Shown one piece after another: positions 7,581-17,198 of a stretch of 64,000 nucleotides of DNA. A program made the position numbers and the translations under genes. The first letter of the stretch is position 1; the number at the start of each line of letters is the position of its first letter. Origin of the DNA: Burkholderiaceae bacterium DAT-1 (GTDB taxonomy: Bacteria > Pseudomonadota > Gammaproteobacteria > Burkholderiales > Chitinimonadaceae). The notes under the pieces are model-generated. The model ran no database searches, was not told where the DNA came from, and was given only the letters and a program-made list of their open reading frames with translations. Location: the NCBI GenBank assembly GCA_019084025.1, contig JAHRBI010000002.1, positions 124,001 to 188,000 on the forward strand. The letters run 5' to 3'.

Positions 7581-8542
7581 GTGCGGGCCTCCAGTGCGCG
7601 CTGCGTGGCGGCCATGACGTCAACGCAGCGGGGCGGGGCGCCATATTCACCGAGGTTTTCATAAAATCCACCAGCCAGTACGCCGGTCAGGCCGGGGTTA
7701 CTGGCGCAATACAGGGCAACGACGGGCGTCCCCACTGCTGCGGCCAGATGCACTAGCCCTGTGTCTACACCCACGACTGCGCGGGCGTCCTGCAATAGCC
7801 GCGCGCCTTCAGGCAGTGTCAGTTTGGGGGCAACAACGGCATCGGTGATCTGTGCGGCAATCTCCTGTGCACGCTGCGCTTCGCGGGGGCTGCCCCATGG
7901 CAGAATGATACGTAGACCTTGAGCCGCAAGCTGAGTTCCCAGCTCAATCCAGTTTTCATTGGCCCAGAGTTTGTCATCGCGGCTAGTGGCCGTCAGGCAT
8001 ACCACATAGGGCTGTGCTCCGCGCCACATTTGAGGCAGATCGGGTGCAGTAATACCGTAATTCACTCGCTCATCGGGTGTGTAGCCTAGGGGGGCAGCCG
8101 TGATCAGGCGATTACGGATCACAGCATGCAGGTCACGCGAAACAGCAAAGCGTCTGTCGTACAGGAGGCTGGCCAATGGTTCGCGGATGCTGCGACGGTC
8201 GTAACCAGCCGTCGGCGCATGTCCGAAGCTGCTGACGATCGCACTCTTGACCAAGCCTTGAGAGTCAATAATCAGGTCATACTGTTCGGATGCGAGCGTA
8301 TGCCTAAAGGCACTGATTTCAGACCAGGTTTTGCGGCTCAGCATATTTTTTCGCCAGCGACGCAAGGCAAATGGAATCACCTTGGTCACGGCAGGATGCA
8401 GGCGTGGCAAATCGGCAAAGCCTTCCTCTACCGCCCAATGAATGTCGGCGTTGGGGTAAGCGTTTGCAAGATCGGTAATTGCGGGGAAATTGTGAATTAC
8501 ATCGCCCATCGAACTTAGGCGAACAATCAGGATTTTCGGCAT
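7574..8542 (-). CDS. waaC: Lipopolysaccharide heptosyltransferase I
   Basis: This 322-residue family 9 glycosyltransferase begins MPKILIVRLSSMGDVIHNFPA, the signature N-terminus of heptosyltransferase I. It transfers the first L-glycero-D-manno-heptose onto Kdo in the LPS inner core at the cytoplasmic face. The nucleotide-binding C-terminal half is seen in VCLTATSRDDKLW and VVGVDTGLVHLAAAVGTPVVALY. The frame stays open far upstream, but that part is antisense to the next gene and is rejected. The ATG at 8542 fits the family start. It lacks a usable Shine-Dalgarno (AGG directly abuts ATG), and a TATAAT lies 6 bases upstream, so a leaderless message is possible. Confidence 0.93.
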   Translation of the reverse strand: MPKILIVRLSSMGDVIHNFPAITDLANAYPNADIHWAVEEGFADLPRLHPAVTKVIPFALRRWRKNMLSRKTWSEISAFRHTLASEQYDLIIDSQGLVKSAIVSSFGHAPTAGYDRRSIREPLASLLYDRRFAVSRDLHAVIRNRLITAAPLGYTPDERVNYGITAPDLPQMWRGAQPYVVCLTATSRDDKLWANENWIELGTQLAAQGLRIILPWGSPREAQRAQEIAAQITDAVVAPKLTLPEGARLLQDARAVVGVDTGLVHLAAAVGTPVVALYCASNPGLTGVLAGGFYENLGEYGAPPRCVDVMAATQRALEARTC

Positions 8543-8548
8543 CCTGCG

Positions 8549-8554
8549 ATTATA
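8549..8554 (-). promoter_or_regulatory. -10 box abutting the waaC start
   Basis: The minus strand reads TATAAT, then 6 bases, then ATG. A start 7 bases after the hexamer would be the A of the ATG. No good -35 is visible. Confidence 0.4.
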
Positions 8555-8639
8555 ACTGCCAGACGCAAGTGGGGCGACTGGCAAGACAAACGTCACGTAT
8601 GACAATACACTAGCGCCTGTGCCGCACGAAAGCCCCGAT

Positions 8640-9395
8640 ATGACCCCTATTTCCCTTCTGATCATCACCCGAAACGCTGCAAGCCAGTTACAGGCTTGTA
8701 TTGAGTCCGCTCGCGACATTGCAGCAGAAATCGTGGTGGTGGATTCCGGGAGTGAGGATGGCACGATCGAACTGGCCGAACAGCTTGGCGCACGTGTGGT
8801 ATCCGCGCCATTCATGGGCTTTGGGCCGCAAAAGCGACTTGCTGTGTCCCTTGCTCTGCATGACTGGGTACTGTGTCTCGATGCTGACGAGCGTTTGACA
8901 CCCGAGTTGCGGGAGGGCATCCGCACAGGTGTGCCCGGTCAGTATTCAGCCTACATATTGACGCGTCGCAATCTGTTTTTTGGTCGTTATCTGCGTCATG
9001 GCGAGGCCTATCCTGATCCATGTCTCCGTCTGTTTGATCGTCGGTTCGCCAACTGGTCGGAAGATGCAGTACATGAAAAGGTGCTGACCTCGCACCCAGT
9101 GGGTCGGGTTGCAGGAGATTTGCTTCATGATTCTGCCATGAACCTGGGTCATTATATCGATAAGCAAAATCGGTACACCACGACTCAGGCAGCCATGCTG
9201 TTTGCTGCAGGAAAGCGTGCCAGTATCGCAAAGATGTGTCTTTCACCTGCGGCGCGATTTATTCGTTTCTATTTCTTCAGATTAGGCATGCTGGATGGTG
9301 TTGCCGGCCTCACGCATATTCTGATTGGTAGTTTCTTTGCCTTTGTAAAATATGCCAAGTTGCGCGAGCACTGGCGAACTGAGTCTCACACATGA
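8640..9395 (+). CDS. Family 2 glycosyltransferase, WaaE-like LPS core enzyme
   Basis: This 251-residue GT-A enzyme has N-terminal SLLIITRNAASQLQACIES, VVVDSGSEDGT, the DXD-like LCLDADERL and a downstream GEAYPDPCLRLFDRR segment. This is the pattern of WaaE/KdtX LPS core beta-1,4-glucosyltransferases. The C-terminus has hydrophobic stretches (FIRFYFFRLGMLDG, LIGSFFAFV), suggesting membrane association. ATG 8640 is chosen because GAAAG precedes it; a GTG at 8619 lacks a ribosome site. It ends with an ATGA overlap into the epimerase gene, so the two form an operon. The donor sugar is not determinable from sequence. Confidence 0.85.
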   Translation: MTPISLLIITRNAASQLQACIESARDIAAEIVVVDSGSEDGTIELAEQLGARVVSAPFMGFGPQKRLAVSLALHDWVLCLDADERLTPELREGIRTGVPGQYSAYILTRRNLFFGRYLRHGEAYPDPCLRLFDRRFANWSEDAVHEKVLTSHPVGRVAGDLLHDSAMNLGHYIDKQNRYTTTQAAMLFAAGKRASIAKMCLSPAARFIRFYFFRLGMLDGVAGLTHILIGSFFAFVKYAKLREHWRTESHT

Positions 9396-10363
9396 AAATT
9401 TTGGTCACCGGTGCAGCAGGATTCATCGGTATGCATATGTCGACCGCCTTGTGCCAGCAAGGACATCAGGTGATCGGCATAGATGATTTAAATGATTACT
9501 ACCCCGCAAGTCTGAAGCAGCAACGTCTGGTGCAGTTGCAGTCCCATGCAGGTTTCTCGTTTCAACATCTCGATATTGCCGAGCCAGATGCACTCAGCCA
9601 GCTCATGGCCTGCCATCGACCAGATGTGGTTATTCATCTGGCTGCGCAGCCGGGCGTGCGCTATTCGCAGGAAAACCCGCTAGCCTACACGCGCAGCAAC
9701 TTGATCGGGTTCACCGAGTTACTGGAAGCGTGCAGGCTATACCCGGTCAGGCACTTGATCTTTGCCAGTACATCGAGTGTCTACGGTAGCAATCTCACTG
9801 TCCCCCTGCATGAATCCGAAGCCACGGATGCGCCGCTTAGCTTTTATGCGGCCACCAAAAAGGCCAACGAAGTCATGGCCTACAGCTATGCGCATCTGTA
9901 CGGTATTCCCATGACCGGCCTGCGATTTTTTACGGTTTATGGTCCGTGGGGACGACCCGATATGGCGCCTTGGCTGTTTACCGATGCCATCTTGCATAAC
10001 AGGCCAATCAAAGTGTTCGGGCATGGCAAGCTGCAGCGCGATTTCACCTATGTGAGCGATATCGTTGAATCGATGTCGCGCCTGATTCATTTGCCACCTG
10101 ATGCCAGTCAGGGCGATCCGTATAGGGTATTCAATATCGGCAATCACCAGCCGGTGGCCATTCCCGACTTTATTGCCACGCTGGAGCGTGTACTTGGCAA
10201 GTCGGCCATCACCGAATCTGTCGATATGCAACCCGGCGATGTGCCATCAACCTGCGCGGACTGCACGGCGCTGACGGCTGTCACCGGCTTTTGCCCATCC
10301 GTTCAGCTCGAAGACGGTTTGTCTCGGTTTGTGGCGTGGTATCGCGATTACCATGGCGTGTGA
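9392..10363 (+). CDS. NAD-dependent epimerase, UDP-glucuronate 4-epimerase type
   Basis: This 323-residue short-chain dehydrogenase-type epimerase has the NAD motif GAAGFIG (7-13), the SSVYG motif, and the catalytic YxxxK in YAATKKANE. It also has the diagnostic strings DDLNDYYPASLK, AAQPGVRYS and RFFTVYGPWGRPDMA of the GAE family, which interconverts UDP-glucuronate and UDP-galacturonate. UDP-galacturonate would be a donor for LPS core, O-antigen or capsule. It is translationally coupled to the upstream glycosyltransferase and followed by a strong terminator. Other 4-epimerase substrates remain possible, but the family strings favour uronic acids. Confidence 0.85.
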   Translation: MKILVTGAAGFIGMHMSTALCQQGHQVIGIDDLNDYYPASLKQQRLVQLQSHAGFSFQHLDIAEPDALSQLMACHRPDVVIHLAAQPGVRYSQENPLAYTRSNLIGFTELLEACRLYPVRHLIFASTSSVYGSNLTVPLHESEATDAPLSFYAATKKANEVMAYSYAHLYGIPMTGLRFFTVYGPWGRPDMAPWLFTDAILHNRPIKVFGHGKLQRDFTYVSDIVESMSRLIHLPPDASQGDPYRVFNIGNHQPVAIPDFIATLERVLGKSAITESVDMQPGDVPSTCADCTALTAVTGFCPSVQLEDGLSRFVAWYRDYHGV

Positions 10364-10385
10364 CCTGCGCGTATACTGAAAAAAT

Positions 10386-10418
10386 AAAAAAGGGCGCTCA
10401 AAGCGCCCGTTTTTCTTT
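10386..10418. terminator. Bidirectional terminator between the epimerase gene and hemB
   Basis: A perfect 7-bp stem (GGGCGCT/AGCGCCC) with a 3-base loop is flanked by an A tract upstream and a T tract downstream. It can stop both converging units. Confidence 0.9.
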
Positions 10419-10430
10419 GATTGATGCAGA

Positions 10431-11516
<1,086 letters not shown>

Positions 11517-11520
11517 GTTT

Positions 11521-11988
11521 TTAGGATGTAGCAGTGATCTGACCATCCCAGATCATGTCCTGATGCGGAATTTCATCTTCAAGGTAGATGTCGCCCTGTG
11601 CCACGAAGCCGAGAGACTGGTAGAAATCAGTCAAGTAGACTTGAGCGCCGATGCGATTGGGTTGGCCCGCGTAGGTGATCGCATGCTGTTGTTGCGCGCG
11701 TAGAATCAGTTCGCGCGCAAGTCCCTTGCCGCGCATGGCTGGTGCGACGAGTACGCGCCCGAACGATGCTTCTGCAAACTTCATTCCGGGCGGTACCAGG
11801 CGCAAGTAGGCAGCGGGGCGAGCCTGATCATCGTACCCGACCAGATGCAGGCAGTCAGGGTCGAGTTCGTCCAGATCAGGGTAGGGACAGCGCTGTTCGA
11901 CAATAAACACCGCCTGCCGCAGCACGCCGATGTCGTGCCATTCATTGGCAGTGAATTCAGTGAGTGTCGCCCAGCGCCAGTTCAGCAT
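11521..11988 (-). CDS. GNAT-family N-acetyltransferase, ElaA type
   Basis: This 155-residue acetyl-CoA-dependent acetyltransferase has the ElaA layout: N-terminal WRWATLTEFTANEWHDIGVLRQAVFIVEQRCPY split around a conserved VFIVEQ, then D-LD-DC-HLVGY. The acetyl-CoA loop is RVLVAPAMRGKGLARELI (motif A, RGKGLA), and the end is FYQSLGFVAQG-IYLEDEIPHQDM. ElaA substrates are unknown. The ATG shares one base with the argH stop (TAATG), so translation is coupled to argH and they form one minus-strand unit. It is not essential to arginine synthesis by any known role, and the link may be positional only. Confidence 0.85.
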   Translation of the reverse strand: MLNWRWATLTEFTANEWHDIGVLRQAVFIVEQRCPYPDLDELDPDCLHLVGYDDQARPAAYLRLVPPGMKFAEASFGRVLVAPAMRGKGLARELILRAQQQHAITYAGQPNRIGAQVYLTDFYQSLGFVAQGDIYLEDEIPHQDMIWDGQITATS

Positions 11989-13376
11989 TATTTGCCCAGA
12001 CGCCCGCGCGCATAGGCAATGGCCGCACGTACCTGTTGCGGCGCAGTGCCACCTACATGGTTACGGCTGGCCAGCGAGCCTTCAGGCGTCAGAACGTCAA
12101 ACACATCCTGGCCGATCAGCGGCGAGAAGCTGCGTAACTCCACCAATGCCAGATCAGCCAGATCCTTACCCGCTTCCGATGCATAGCGCACAGCGAGTGC
12201 CACGGCTTCGTGCGCATCACGGAAGGGCAGTCCCTTCTTCACCAGGTAGTCGGCCAGATCCGTTGCGGTTGCATAGCCCTGGCGCACTGCTCGACGCATG
12301 GCTTCCGGCTTGACTACCACGCCACGCATCATGTCGGCCACCACGCGCAGGGTCGCCAGCAGTGTGTCTGCGGTGTCGAACAGCGGTTCTTTATCTTCCT
12401 GATTGTCCTTGTTGTAGGCCAGCGGCTGGCCTTTCATCAGCGTCAGCAGGGAAATGAGATTGCCGTTCACTCGACCGGTCTTGCCGCGCACCAGTTCGGG
12501 AATGTCGGGGTTTTTCTTTTGCGGCATGATGCTCGAGCCGGTGCAATAGCGGTCGGCCAGATCAATAAAGCCAAAGCGCGGATTCATCCACAGAATCAGC
12601 TCTTCCGAGAGTCGCGACAGATGCACCATGATCAGCGCAGCGGCGGACTGGAATTCAATTGCGAAATCGCGGTCGGACACGGCATCCAGCGAATTGCGGC
12701 ATACATCCTCGAAGCCGAGTTGCTGTGCCACCCACTCGCGGTCGATCGGGTAGCTGGTGCCCGCCAGTGCGGCGGAGCCCAGCGGCAGGCGATTCACGCG
12801 CTTGCGTGCATCGCGCAGGCGTTCTTCATCGCGTGCCAGCATCTCCACGTAAGCCATCAGGTGATGGCCGAATGTAATCGGCTGGGCCACCTGCAGGTGT
12901 GTAAAGCCGGGCATAACGGTTTCGGCATTGGTTTCAGCCAGATCAATCATGCTGACCTGAAGTTCGCGCAGCAGAGTGACAAGATCATCGATGTTGGCGC
13001 GTAGCCACAGGCGAATATCGGTGGCCACCTGATCATTACGGCTACGGCCGGTATGCAGGCGCTTGCCCGCATCGCCAATGCGGTCAGTCAGACGCTTTTC
13101 GATATTCATGTGTACATCTTCGAGGTCAATCGACCATTCGAAGGTGCCCGCGCGGATACTGGCGAGGATGTCGGACATGCCGCCTTCGATCGCGATCAGG
13201 TCGTCTGACGACAGTACCCCGACGCGATTCAGCATACGTGCATGCGCCAGCGAGCCCTGAATGTCGAACTCCGCCAGTCGGTGATCAAATGTCACGGAGG
13301 CAGTATAACGCTTGACCAGTTCGGCAACTGGCTCGGAAAAACGGCCAGACCAGGCCTTGGAGTTGTCAGACGACAT
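11988..13376 (-). CDS. argH: Argininosuccinate lyase
   Basis: This 462-residue cytoplasmic enzyme of the fumarase/aspartase superfamily splits argininosuccinate into arginine and fumarate. It is recognised by WSGRFSEP at the N-terminus, [12 protein letters not shown], the HLQVAQP segment with a catalytic His nearby, and the superfamily signature [12 protein letters not shown]. The frame extends upstream, but ATG 13376 gives the family N-terminus ([13 protein letters not shown]) and has GCGGAA 8-9 bases before it. It is followed in operon by the ElaA-type acetyltransferase. It is divergent from the SPOR gene. Confidence 0.96.
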   Translation of the reverse strand: MSSDNSKAWSGRFSEPVAELVKRYTASVTFDHRLAEFDIQGSLAHARMLNRVGVLSSDDLIAIEGGMSDILASIRAGTFEWSIDLEDVHMNIEKRLTDRIGDAGKRLHTGRSRNDQVATDIRLWLRANIDDLVTLLRELQVSMIDLAETNAETVMPGFTHLQVAQPITFGHHLMAYVEMLARDEERLRDARKRVNRLPLGSAALAGTSYPIDREWVAQQLGFEDVCRNSLDAVSDRDFAIEFQSAAALIMVHLSRLSEELILWMNPRFGFIDLADRYCTGSSIMPQKKNPDIPELVRGKTGRVNGNLISLLTLMKGQPLAYNKDNQEDKEPLFDTADTLLATLRVVADMMRGVVVKPEAMRRAVRQGYATATDLADYLVKKGLPFRDAHEAVALAVRYASEAGKDLADLALVELRSFSPLIGQDVFDVLTPEGSLASRNHVGGTAPQQVRAAIAYARGRLGK

Positions 13377-13418
13377 CGCTAGATTCCGCGGAAAATATTC
13401 AAAAAAGCTGTAGTCGGC

Positions 13419-13424
13419 ATTATA
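13419..13424 (-). promoter_or_regulatory. -10 box for argH
   Basis: The minus strand has a perfect TATAAT 42 bases before the argH ATG. It lacks a clear -35. Confidence 0.35.
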
Positions 13425-13500
13425 TGGGAGTTGCGTGCGTTTTTTGGCATTTGCGTTGCATAAATCGTGTTTGATGGACAACGAGTGACGCTGGCGTGGT

Positions 13501-13506
13501 TATAAT
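13501..13506 (+). promoter_or_regulatory. -10 box for the SPOR-dsbA-dsbA unit
   Basis: TATAAT preceded by GTGGT lies 97 bases before the SPOR gene start. The -35 is not clear. The leader between it and the gene shows no strong hairpin. Confidence 0.4.
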
Positions 13507-13603
13507 GCCGCGAACCTTGTGAAGGCAGAACTGGATGGCGTGCTTCAATCAGCATCAGTTGGCCCTTGCAAATACGGCAATCTACATTGAATGAGCAGTG
13601 ACA

Positions 13604-14281
13604 ATGAGCAAGGATTACAAATCGACAGGCAAGAAACAGAGCGCAGGTAATGGCGGAGGAAGCACCATTGCGGCAGGCTTGTTGATTGGCTTGTTCATCG
13701 GCGTTGCCGCAACAGGTGGCGTCGTCTGGTATATGGACAAACATGGCGGTTTGTTCAATAAGGGGCAGCCTGTGCCTGCAGGTCAGGAGCAAACCAAATC
13801 GTCAGCCAAAGACGTGGCTCCTCCCGTTGAGACACTGACGCCGCAAGGCGCAACGGGTTCCTTGCCCGTTCCTAAGCAGGATACGCCACCTGCAGAAGGC
13901 AAAGCGGCCGAGAGTACTGCCAAGCCCCCAGATGCAGCGGGTAGCCAAAAGGATCGTTTCGGATTCTACGAAATGCTAGCCGACAACGGCGAGCACAAGT
14001 CCACGCAGGAGCCACGCGCGGCAGATCAAGTGCCCGCTAAAGTCCAACTGCCAAAGGGCACCTATCTTCAAGTCGGCGCGTTCCAGAACGAAAGTGAAGC
14101 CAACAACCTCAAGGCTCGTCTGGCTTTACTGGGCGTAGAAGCCAATCTGGAAACAACAAGTGGCACTCAGGGCGTTCTACATCGCGTCCGTGTAGGTCCC
14201 ATGACCAGTCAAGCCGATATTGATGGCACACGTGCCCTGTTAAAAAGCAATGGCATCGAATCGGCACTGGTCAAAAATTAA
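13604..14281 (+). CDS. SPOR-domain membrane protein, FtsN-like
   Basis: This 225-residue bitopic protein has a short charged cytoplasmic N-terminus and one transmembrane helix (about residues 21-42: STIAAGLLIGLFIGVAA...VVWY). A Pro/Ala/Lys-rich periplasmic linker follows (about 50-145), then a C-terminal SPOR domain starting at YLQVGAFQNESEANNLKARL and ending in RVRVGPM...ALLKSNGIESALVK. SPOR domains bind denuded glycan strands at the septum. This is the architecture of FtsN and related division or murein-associated proteins. ATG 13604 is preferred over a GTG six bases earlier. It lies directly upstream of two dsbA genes, a neighbour arrangement common in betaproteobacteria. Confidence 0.85.
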   Translation: MSKDYKSTGKKQSAGNGGGSTIAAGLLIGLFIGVAATGGVVWYMDKHGGLFNKGQPVPAGQEQTKSSAKDVAPPVETLTPQGATGSLPVPKQDTPPAEGKAAESTAKPPDAAGSQKDRFGFYEMLADNGEHKSTQEPRAADQVPAKVQLPKGTYLQVGAFQNESEANNLKARLALLGVEANLETTSGTQGVLHRVRVGPMTSQADIDGTRALLKSNGIESALVKN

Positions 14282-14381
14282 TTCGTGAATTAGAAGCGCT
14301 GAACTTTCCTGATTTTTCGACGTCTCTCCCCGCATGGGGAGTCAAACGCCAAAACAAATTGCTGATTACGGAAAAGAAACC

Positions 14382-15023
14382 ATGAAAAAACTGCGTCGTA
14401 CTTTTGTGCTGGGATTGCTTGCATTCACTTCTTTATTCGCGCTGGCTGAATTAAAGCAAGGTGTGGATTACACCATTATTCCGAAACCCATTGCGTCGGA
14501 AAATCCGGGCAAGATCGAAGTGCAGGAGTTTTTCTGGTATCGCTGCTCACACTGTTTTGAAGCACAACCACTGCTTGATCAGTGGGCTGCATCGGCGCCC
14601 AAAGATGTCGTATTGCGCCCGATCCATGTGATGTGGCCTGGTCGCACCGATATGGAAGGACACGCTCGCTTGTATCTCGCATTGAAGGAAACCGGTACCT
14701 TATCCAAGGTACATGCCAAGGTATTCGATGCAACATTCCGTCAAGAGCTCGAGTTGCGTCGTGAAGATGTACTGGGTAAATGGCTGACTACTCAGCAGGT
14801 CGATGCCAATAAGGTACTCGGCGCCATGAAGAGTTTCGGTGTCAATGCCAAGCTTGCCCAGCTGCAAAAACTCACCTCCGATTCCGGGATTGATGGCACA
14901 CCTACCTTTATCGTGGCGGGCAAGTACAAGCTGATTCCGACGGCCGGCAAGTCGCTGGCAGACGAATTCACCAAGTTGACTGAGCTGGTCGCATTTGCCA
15001 GAAAGCAAGGGGCTGGCAAATGA
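14382..15023 (+). CDS. dsbA: Thiol:disulfide interchange protein DsbA, CSHC type
   Basis: This 213-residue periplasmic oxidase has a Sec signal peptide (KKLRRTFVLGLLAFTSLFALA) and a thioredoxin fold with the active site CSHC at 55-58 in FFWYRCSHC. An inserted helical domain and the cis-proline loop GTPTFIVAGKY follow. It introduces disulfides into exported proteins and is recycled by DsbB. ATG 14382 is the family start; an upstream in-frame ATG at 14334 gives an unlikely soluble extension. It overlaps the second dsbA by ATGA. The dipeptide SH differs from the PH of E. coli DsbA, implying a somewhat different redox potential. Confidence 0.93.
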   Translation: MKKLRRTFVLGLLAFTSLFALAELKQGVDYTIIPKPIASENPGKIEVQEFFWYRCSHCFEAQPLLDQWAASAPKDVVLRPIHVMWPGRTDMEGHARLYLALKETGTLSKVHAKVFDATFRQELELRREDVLGKWLTTQQVDANKVLGAMKSFGVNAKLAQLQKLTSDSGIDGTPTFIVAGKYKLIPTAGKSLADEFTKLTELVAFARKQGAGK

Positions 15024-15664
15024 TTCGTGGCGCGAAGCATGTCCTGTTTACCCTGATGCTGCTGCTTGGACTCAATGCCCATGCAGCCTTGAAGGTCGGT
15101 GTGGATTACGATGTGTTGCCGCGCCCGATTACCAGCGAGTCGCCGGGGAAGATCGAGGTTGTCGAGCTGTTCTGGTACATGTGCGGACATTGCTATAACA
15201 CCCAGCAGCCGTTGAATAAATGGCGTGCCAGCCAGCCCAAGGATGTCGCTTTCCGTCCAATGCATGTGATGTATGGTGGCCGTTCTGACCTTGAAGGCCA
15301 CGCCCGCCTTTATCTGGCACTCAAGGGCATGGGCAAGCTTGATCAGATGCAGGATCGTGTCTTTGCAGCCATCAACGAGCAGCATGTAGAACTTAGACGT
15401 GAGGAAGTCCTGGTCAAATGGCTTGTCGATCAGGGCATTCCGGTTGACCAGTTTATGAATTACTACAAGGGCTTCAGTGTCGGTGCGCAGTTGAGTGAAT
15501 TGCAGCATATCTGCATGGACAACAACATCGGCAAGACTCCCACCTTCGTTGTTGCGGGGAAGTATCGACTGATTCCCGGTGAAGCCCAATCGCATGAAGA
15601 GATGTTTGCCAAATTGAGCGAGCTGGTAGCGTTTGCCCGTCAGGCTGAATCGCACAAGAAGTAA
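15020..15664 (+). CDS. Second DsbA-like oxidoreductase, CGHC type
   Basis: This 214-residue paralogue of the preceding gene has a signal peptide ending NAHA, the active site CGHC at 55-58 in LFWYMCGHC, and the cis-proline loop KTPTFVVAGKY. The two proteins align from the signal peptide to the end (GVDY, SPGKIEV, HARLYLALK, LRRE, LSELVAFAR), so this is a tandem duplication. The CGHC dipeptide is that of eukaryotic PDI. It carries one extra cysteine (HICMDN). It is translationally coupled to the first copy by ATGA and followed by a strong terminator. Different substrates or redox tuning are plausible but unproven. Confidence 0.9.
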   Translation: MIRGAKHVLFTLMLLLGLNAHAALKVGVDYDVLPRPITSESPGKIEVVELFWYMCGHCYNTQQPLNKWRASQPKDVAFRPMHVMYGGRSDLEGHARLYLALKGMGKLDQMQDRVFAAINEQHVELRREEVLVKWLVDQGIPVDQFMNYYKGFSVGAQLSELQHICMDNNIGKTPTFVVAGKYRLIPGEAQSHEEMFAKLSELVAFARQAESHKK

Positions 15665-15678
15665 GCGCGAAATGGCAT

Positions 15679-15707
15679 AAAAAACCCGCGATGATCGCGG
15701 GTTTTTT
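15679..15707. terminator. Bidirectional terminator between dsbA pair and ubiX
   Basis: A perfect stem AAAAAACCCGCGA/TCGCGGGTTTTTT with a 3-base loop sits between the converging dsbA and ubiX units. It is ideal in both directions. Confidence 0.93.
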
Positions 15708-15708
15708 A

Positions 15709-16329
15709 TTATTCGACAGCTGGGTTGGGGGCATCTCCCCATCGTTGCATCAACGTGTGTGGCACGCCGAGCTGATCCAGAATGCGGGCCACCACAAAAT
15801 CCACTAAATCTTCGATACGTTGCGGGTGGTGGTAAAAGCCCGGATTCGGGGGGAGTATGCAGACGCCCAGTCGCGAAAGTTTCAGCATGTTCTCCAGATG
15901 AATCGCTGAATAGGGCGTTTCGCGCGGCACCAGTACCAGCTTGCGATTTTCCTTAATGCAGACATCCGCTGCGCGCTCGATCAAATTGTCGCTCATGCCA
16001 TGCGCAATTGCAGCAAGCGTTCCCATGGTGCAAGGACATACCACCATGGCATCAGCGGGGTTGGAACCCGATGCAACCGGTGCAAACCACTCCTCGCGAC
16101 CAAATACCCTTAATTGGGTGGCATCCACGCCAAATCGCCCATGGAAAGCCTGTTCCAGCTCCGATGCGCGACCGGGCCAGCGTTCGTTGAGTTCCTGGCT
16201 CGCAACAATCTGCGCTGCCTGCGAATACAGCACATACACACGAATGCCTGCAGATAGCAGGCATTCAAGCGTTCTCAGTCCAAAAGGCATGCCCGAGGCG
16301 CCGGTCAGTGCCAGAATGACTGTTTTCAT
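15709..16329 (-). CDS. ubiX: Flavin prenyltransferase UbiX
   Basis: This 206-residue flavoprotein makes prenylated FMN from dimethylallyl phosphate and FMN, the cofactor of the UbiD decarboxylase in ubiquinone synthesis. Motifs seen are ALTGASGMPFG (N-terminal phosphate loop), VVCPCTMGTLAAIAHG, DVCIKENRKLVLVPRETPYS and the PGFYHHP segment. ATG 16329 overlaps the rapZ stop by ATGA and gives the family N-terminus; the longer upstream frame is out of family. It closes the ptsN-hprK-rapZ-ubiX block. The position next to PTS genes is probably historical. Confidence 0.94.
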   Translation of the reverse strand: MKTVILALTGASGMPFGLRTLECLLSAGIRVYVLYSQAAQIVASQELNERWPGRASELEQAFHGRFGVDATQLRVFGREEWFAPVASGSNPADAMVVCPCTMGTLAAIAHGMSDNLIERAADVCIKENRKLVLVPRETPYSAIHLENMLKLSRLGVCILPPNPGFYHHPQRIEDLVDFVVARILDQLGVPHTLMQRWGDAPNPAVE

Positions 16330-17198
16330 CCGCGCGCATCTCCTGTCAATTGACGATGGCGGACCAATACCTGCCGGTCGCTTGCAAAGGCGGCGGCGAG
16401 TTGCTCGGCCAGATAGACCGAACGATGCTGGCCACCTGTGCAACCAATCGCCACGGTGACGTAACTTCGGTTGTCCTGATCGAATGCGGGCAGCCATGTG
16501 GCAAGAAATCCCGCTATCTGCGCCTGCATGGCGCCTACGGAGGCCTCTGCACGCAAGAAGTCAGCGACAGGCAAATCCAGACCTGTCATCGGTCGCAAAG
16601 CAGGTGTGTAGTACGGATTGGGCAGGCAGCGTACATCAAACACATAGTCGGCATCGAGTGGCAGGCCGTGTTTGAATCCGAATGACTCAAAAATCAAGGT
16701 CAGGCGTGCCTGATCGAGCCCCAGCCATTGCTTCAGCCACTGTCGCAGATCGTTCGCCTTGAGGTCGCTGGTATCAATCCTGTGTGTCATTTCCAGAATC
16801 GGCGACATCATTTCGCGTTCAAGGCGAATACATTCGGCAACGGTGAGTTCCGGCGATTGATTGGTGAGCGGATGGCGACGTCGTGTCTCCGAGTAGCGCA
16901 TTAACAGAACTTCGTCTTTGGCTTCCAGAAACAGGAAACGGACATCGACCCCTTTGTCACGCAGCATGCGTACTACGCTGGGGATGACAGGCAGCGTTTG
17001 TGCGCTACGAATATCGACACTAATGGCCACCTGACGAATACCATCTCCCTGCAGTTCATCCAGCGTGGCATCCAGCAAGGTGGCAGGGAGGTTGTCGAGG
17101 CAGAAAAAGCCGAGGTCTTCGAGCAATCGCAGCGCAATACTCTTTCCGGATCCTGATAATCCGCTGATCAGAATAACCTGAGCACAACTGGCGCTCAT
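16326..17198 (-). CDS. rapZ: RNase adapter protein RapZ (YvcJ/YhbJ family nucleotide-binding protein)
   Basis: This 290-residue protein has an N-terminal P-loop (GLSGSGKS, 13-20) followed by [14 protein letters not shown]. Its C-terminal domain carries the family hallmark [15 protein letters not shown]. In enterobacteria RapZ steers RNase E to the sRNA GlmZ and so controls GlmS and cell-wall amino-sugar supply. In this lineage the RNA target is unknown. It overlaps hprK and ubiX by ATGA on both sides, so it is fully embedded in the operon. A nucleotide or aminosugar sensing role is inferred from family. Confidence 0.94.
   Translation of the reverse strand: MSASCAQVILISGLSGSGKSIALRLLEDLGFFCLDNLPATLLDATLDELQGDGIRQVAISVDIRSAQTLPVIPSVVRMLRDKGVDVRFLFLEAKDEVLLMRYSETRRRHPLTNQSPELTVAECIRLEREMMSPILEMTHRIDTSDLKANDLRQWLKQWLGLDQARLTLIFESFGFKHGLPLDADYVFDVRCLPNPYYTPALRPMTGLDLPVADFLRAEASVGAMQAQIAGFLATWLPAFDQDNRSYVTVAIGCTGGQHRSVYLAEQLAAAFASDRQVLVRHRQLTGDARG

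Noticed and set aside
8543-8926. A 128-codon N-terminal extension of waaC
   Set aside because: It is antisense to the family 2 glycosyltransferase gene. The family N-terminus MPKILIVRLSSMGD begins at 8542.
13471-13484. A TTGAT-N4-AACGA string resembling an FNR box before the SPOR gene
   Set aside because: Only 8 of 10 positions match, and its distance to the TATAAT is about 6 bases too short for a class II site.
16330-16497. A 56-codon N-terminal extension of ubiX
   Set aside because: It lies in another frame of rapZ, is Arg-rich, and has no relation to UbiX. ATG 16329 overlaps the rapZ stop as expected.
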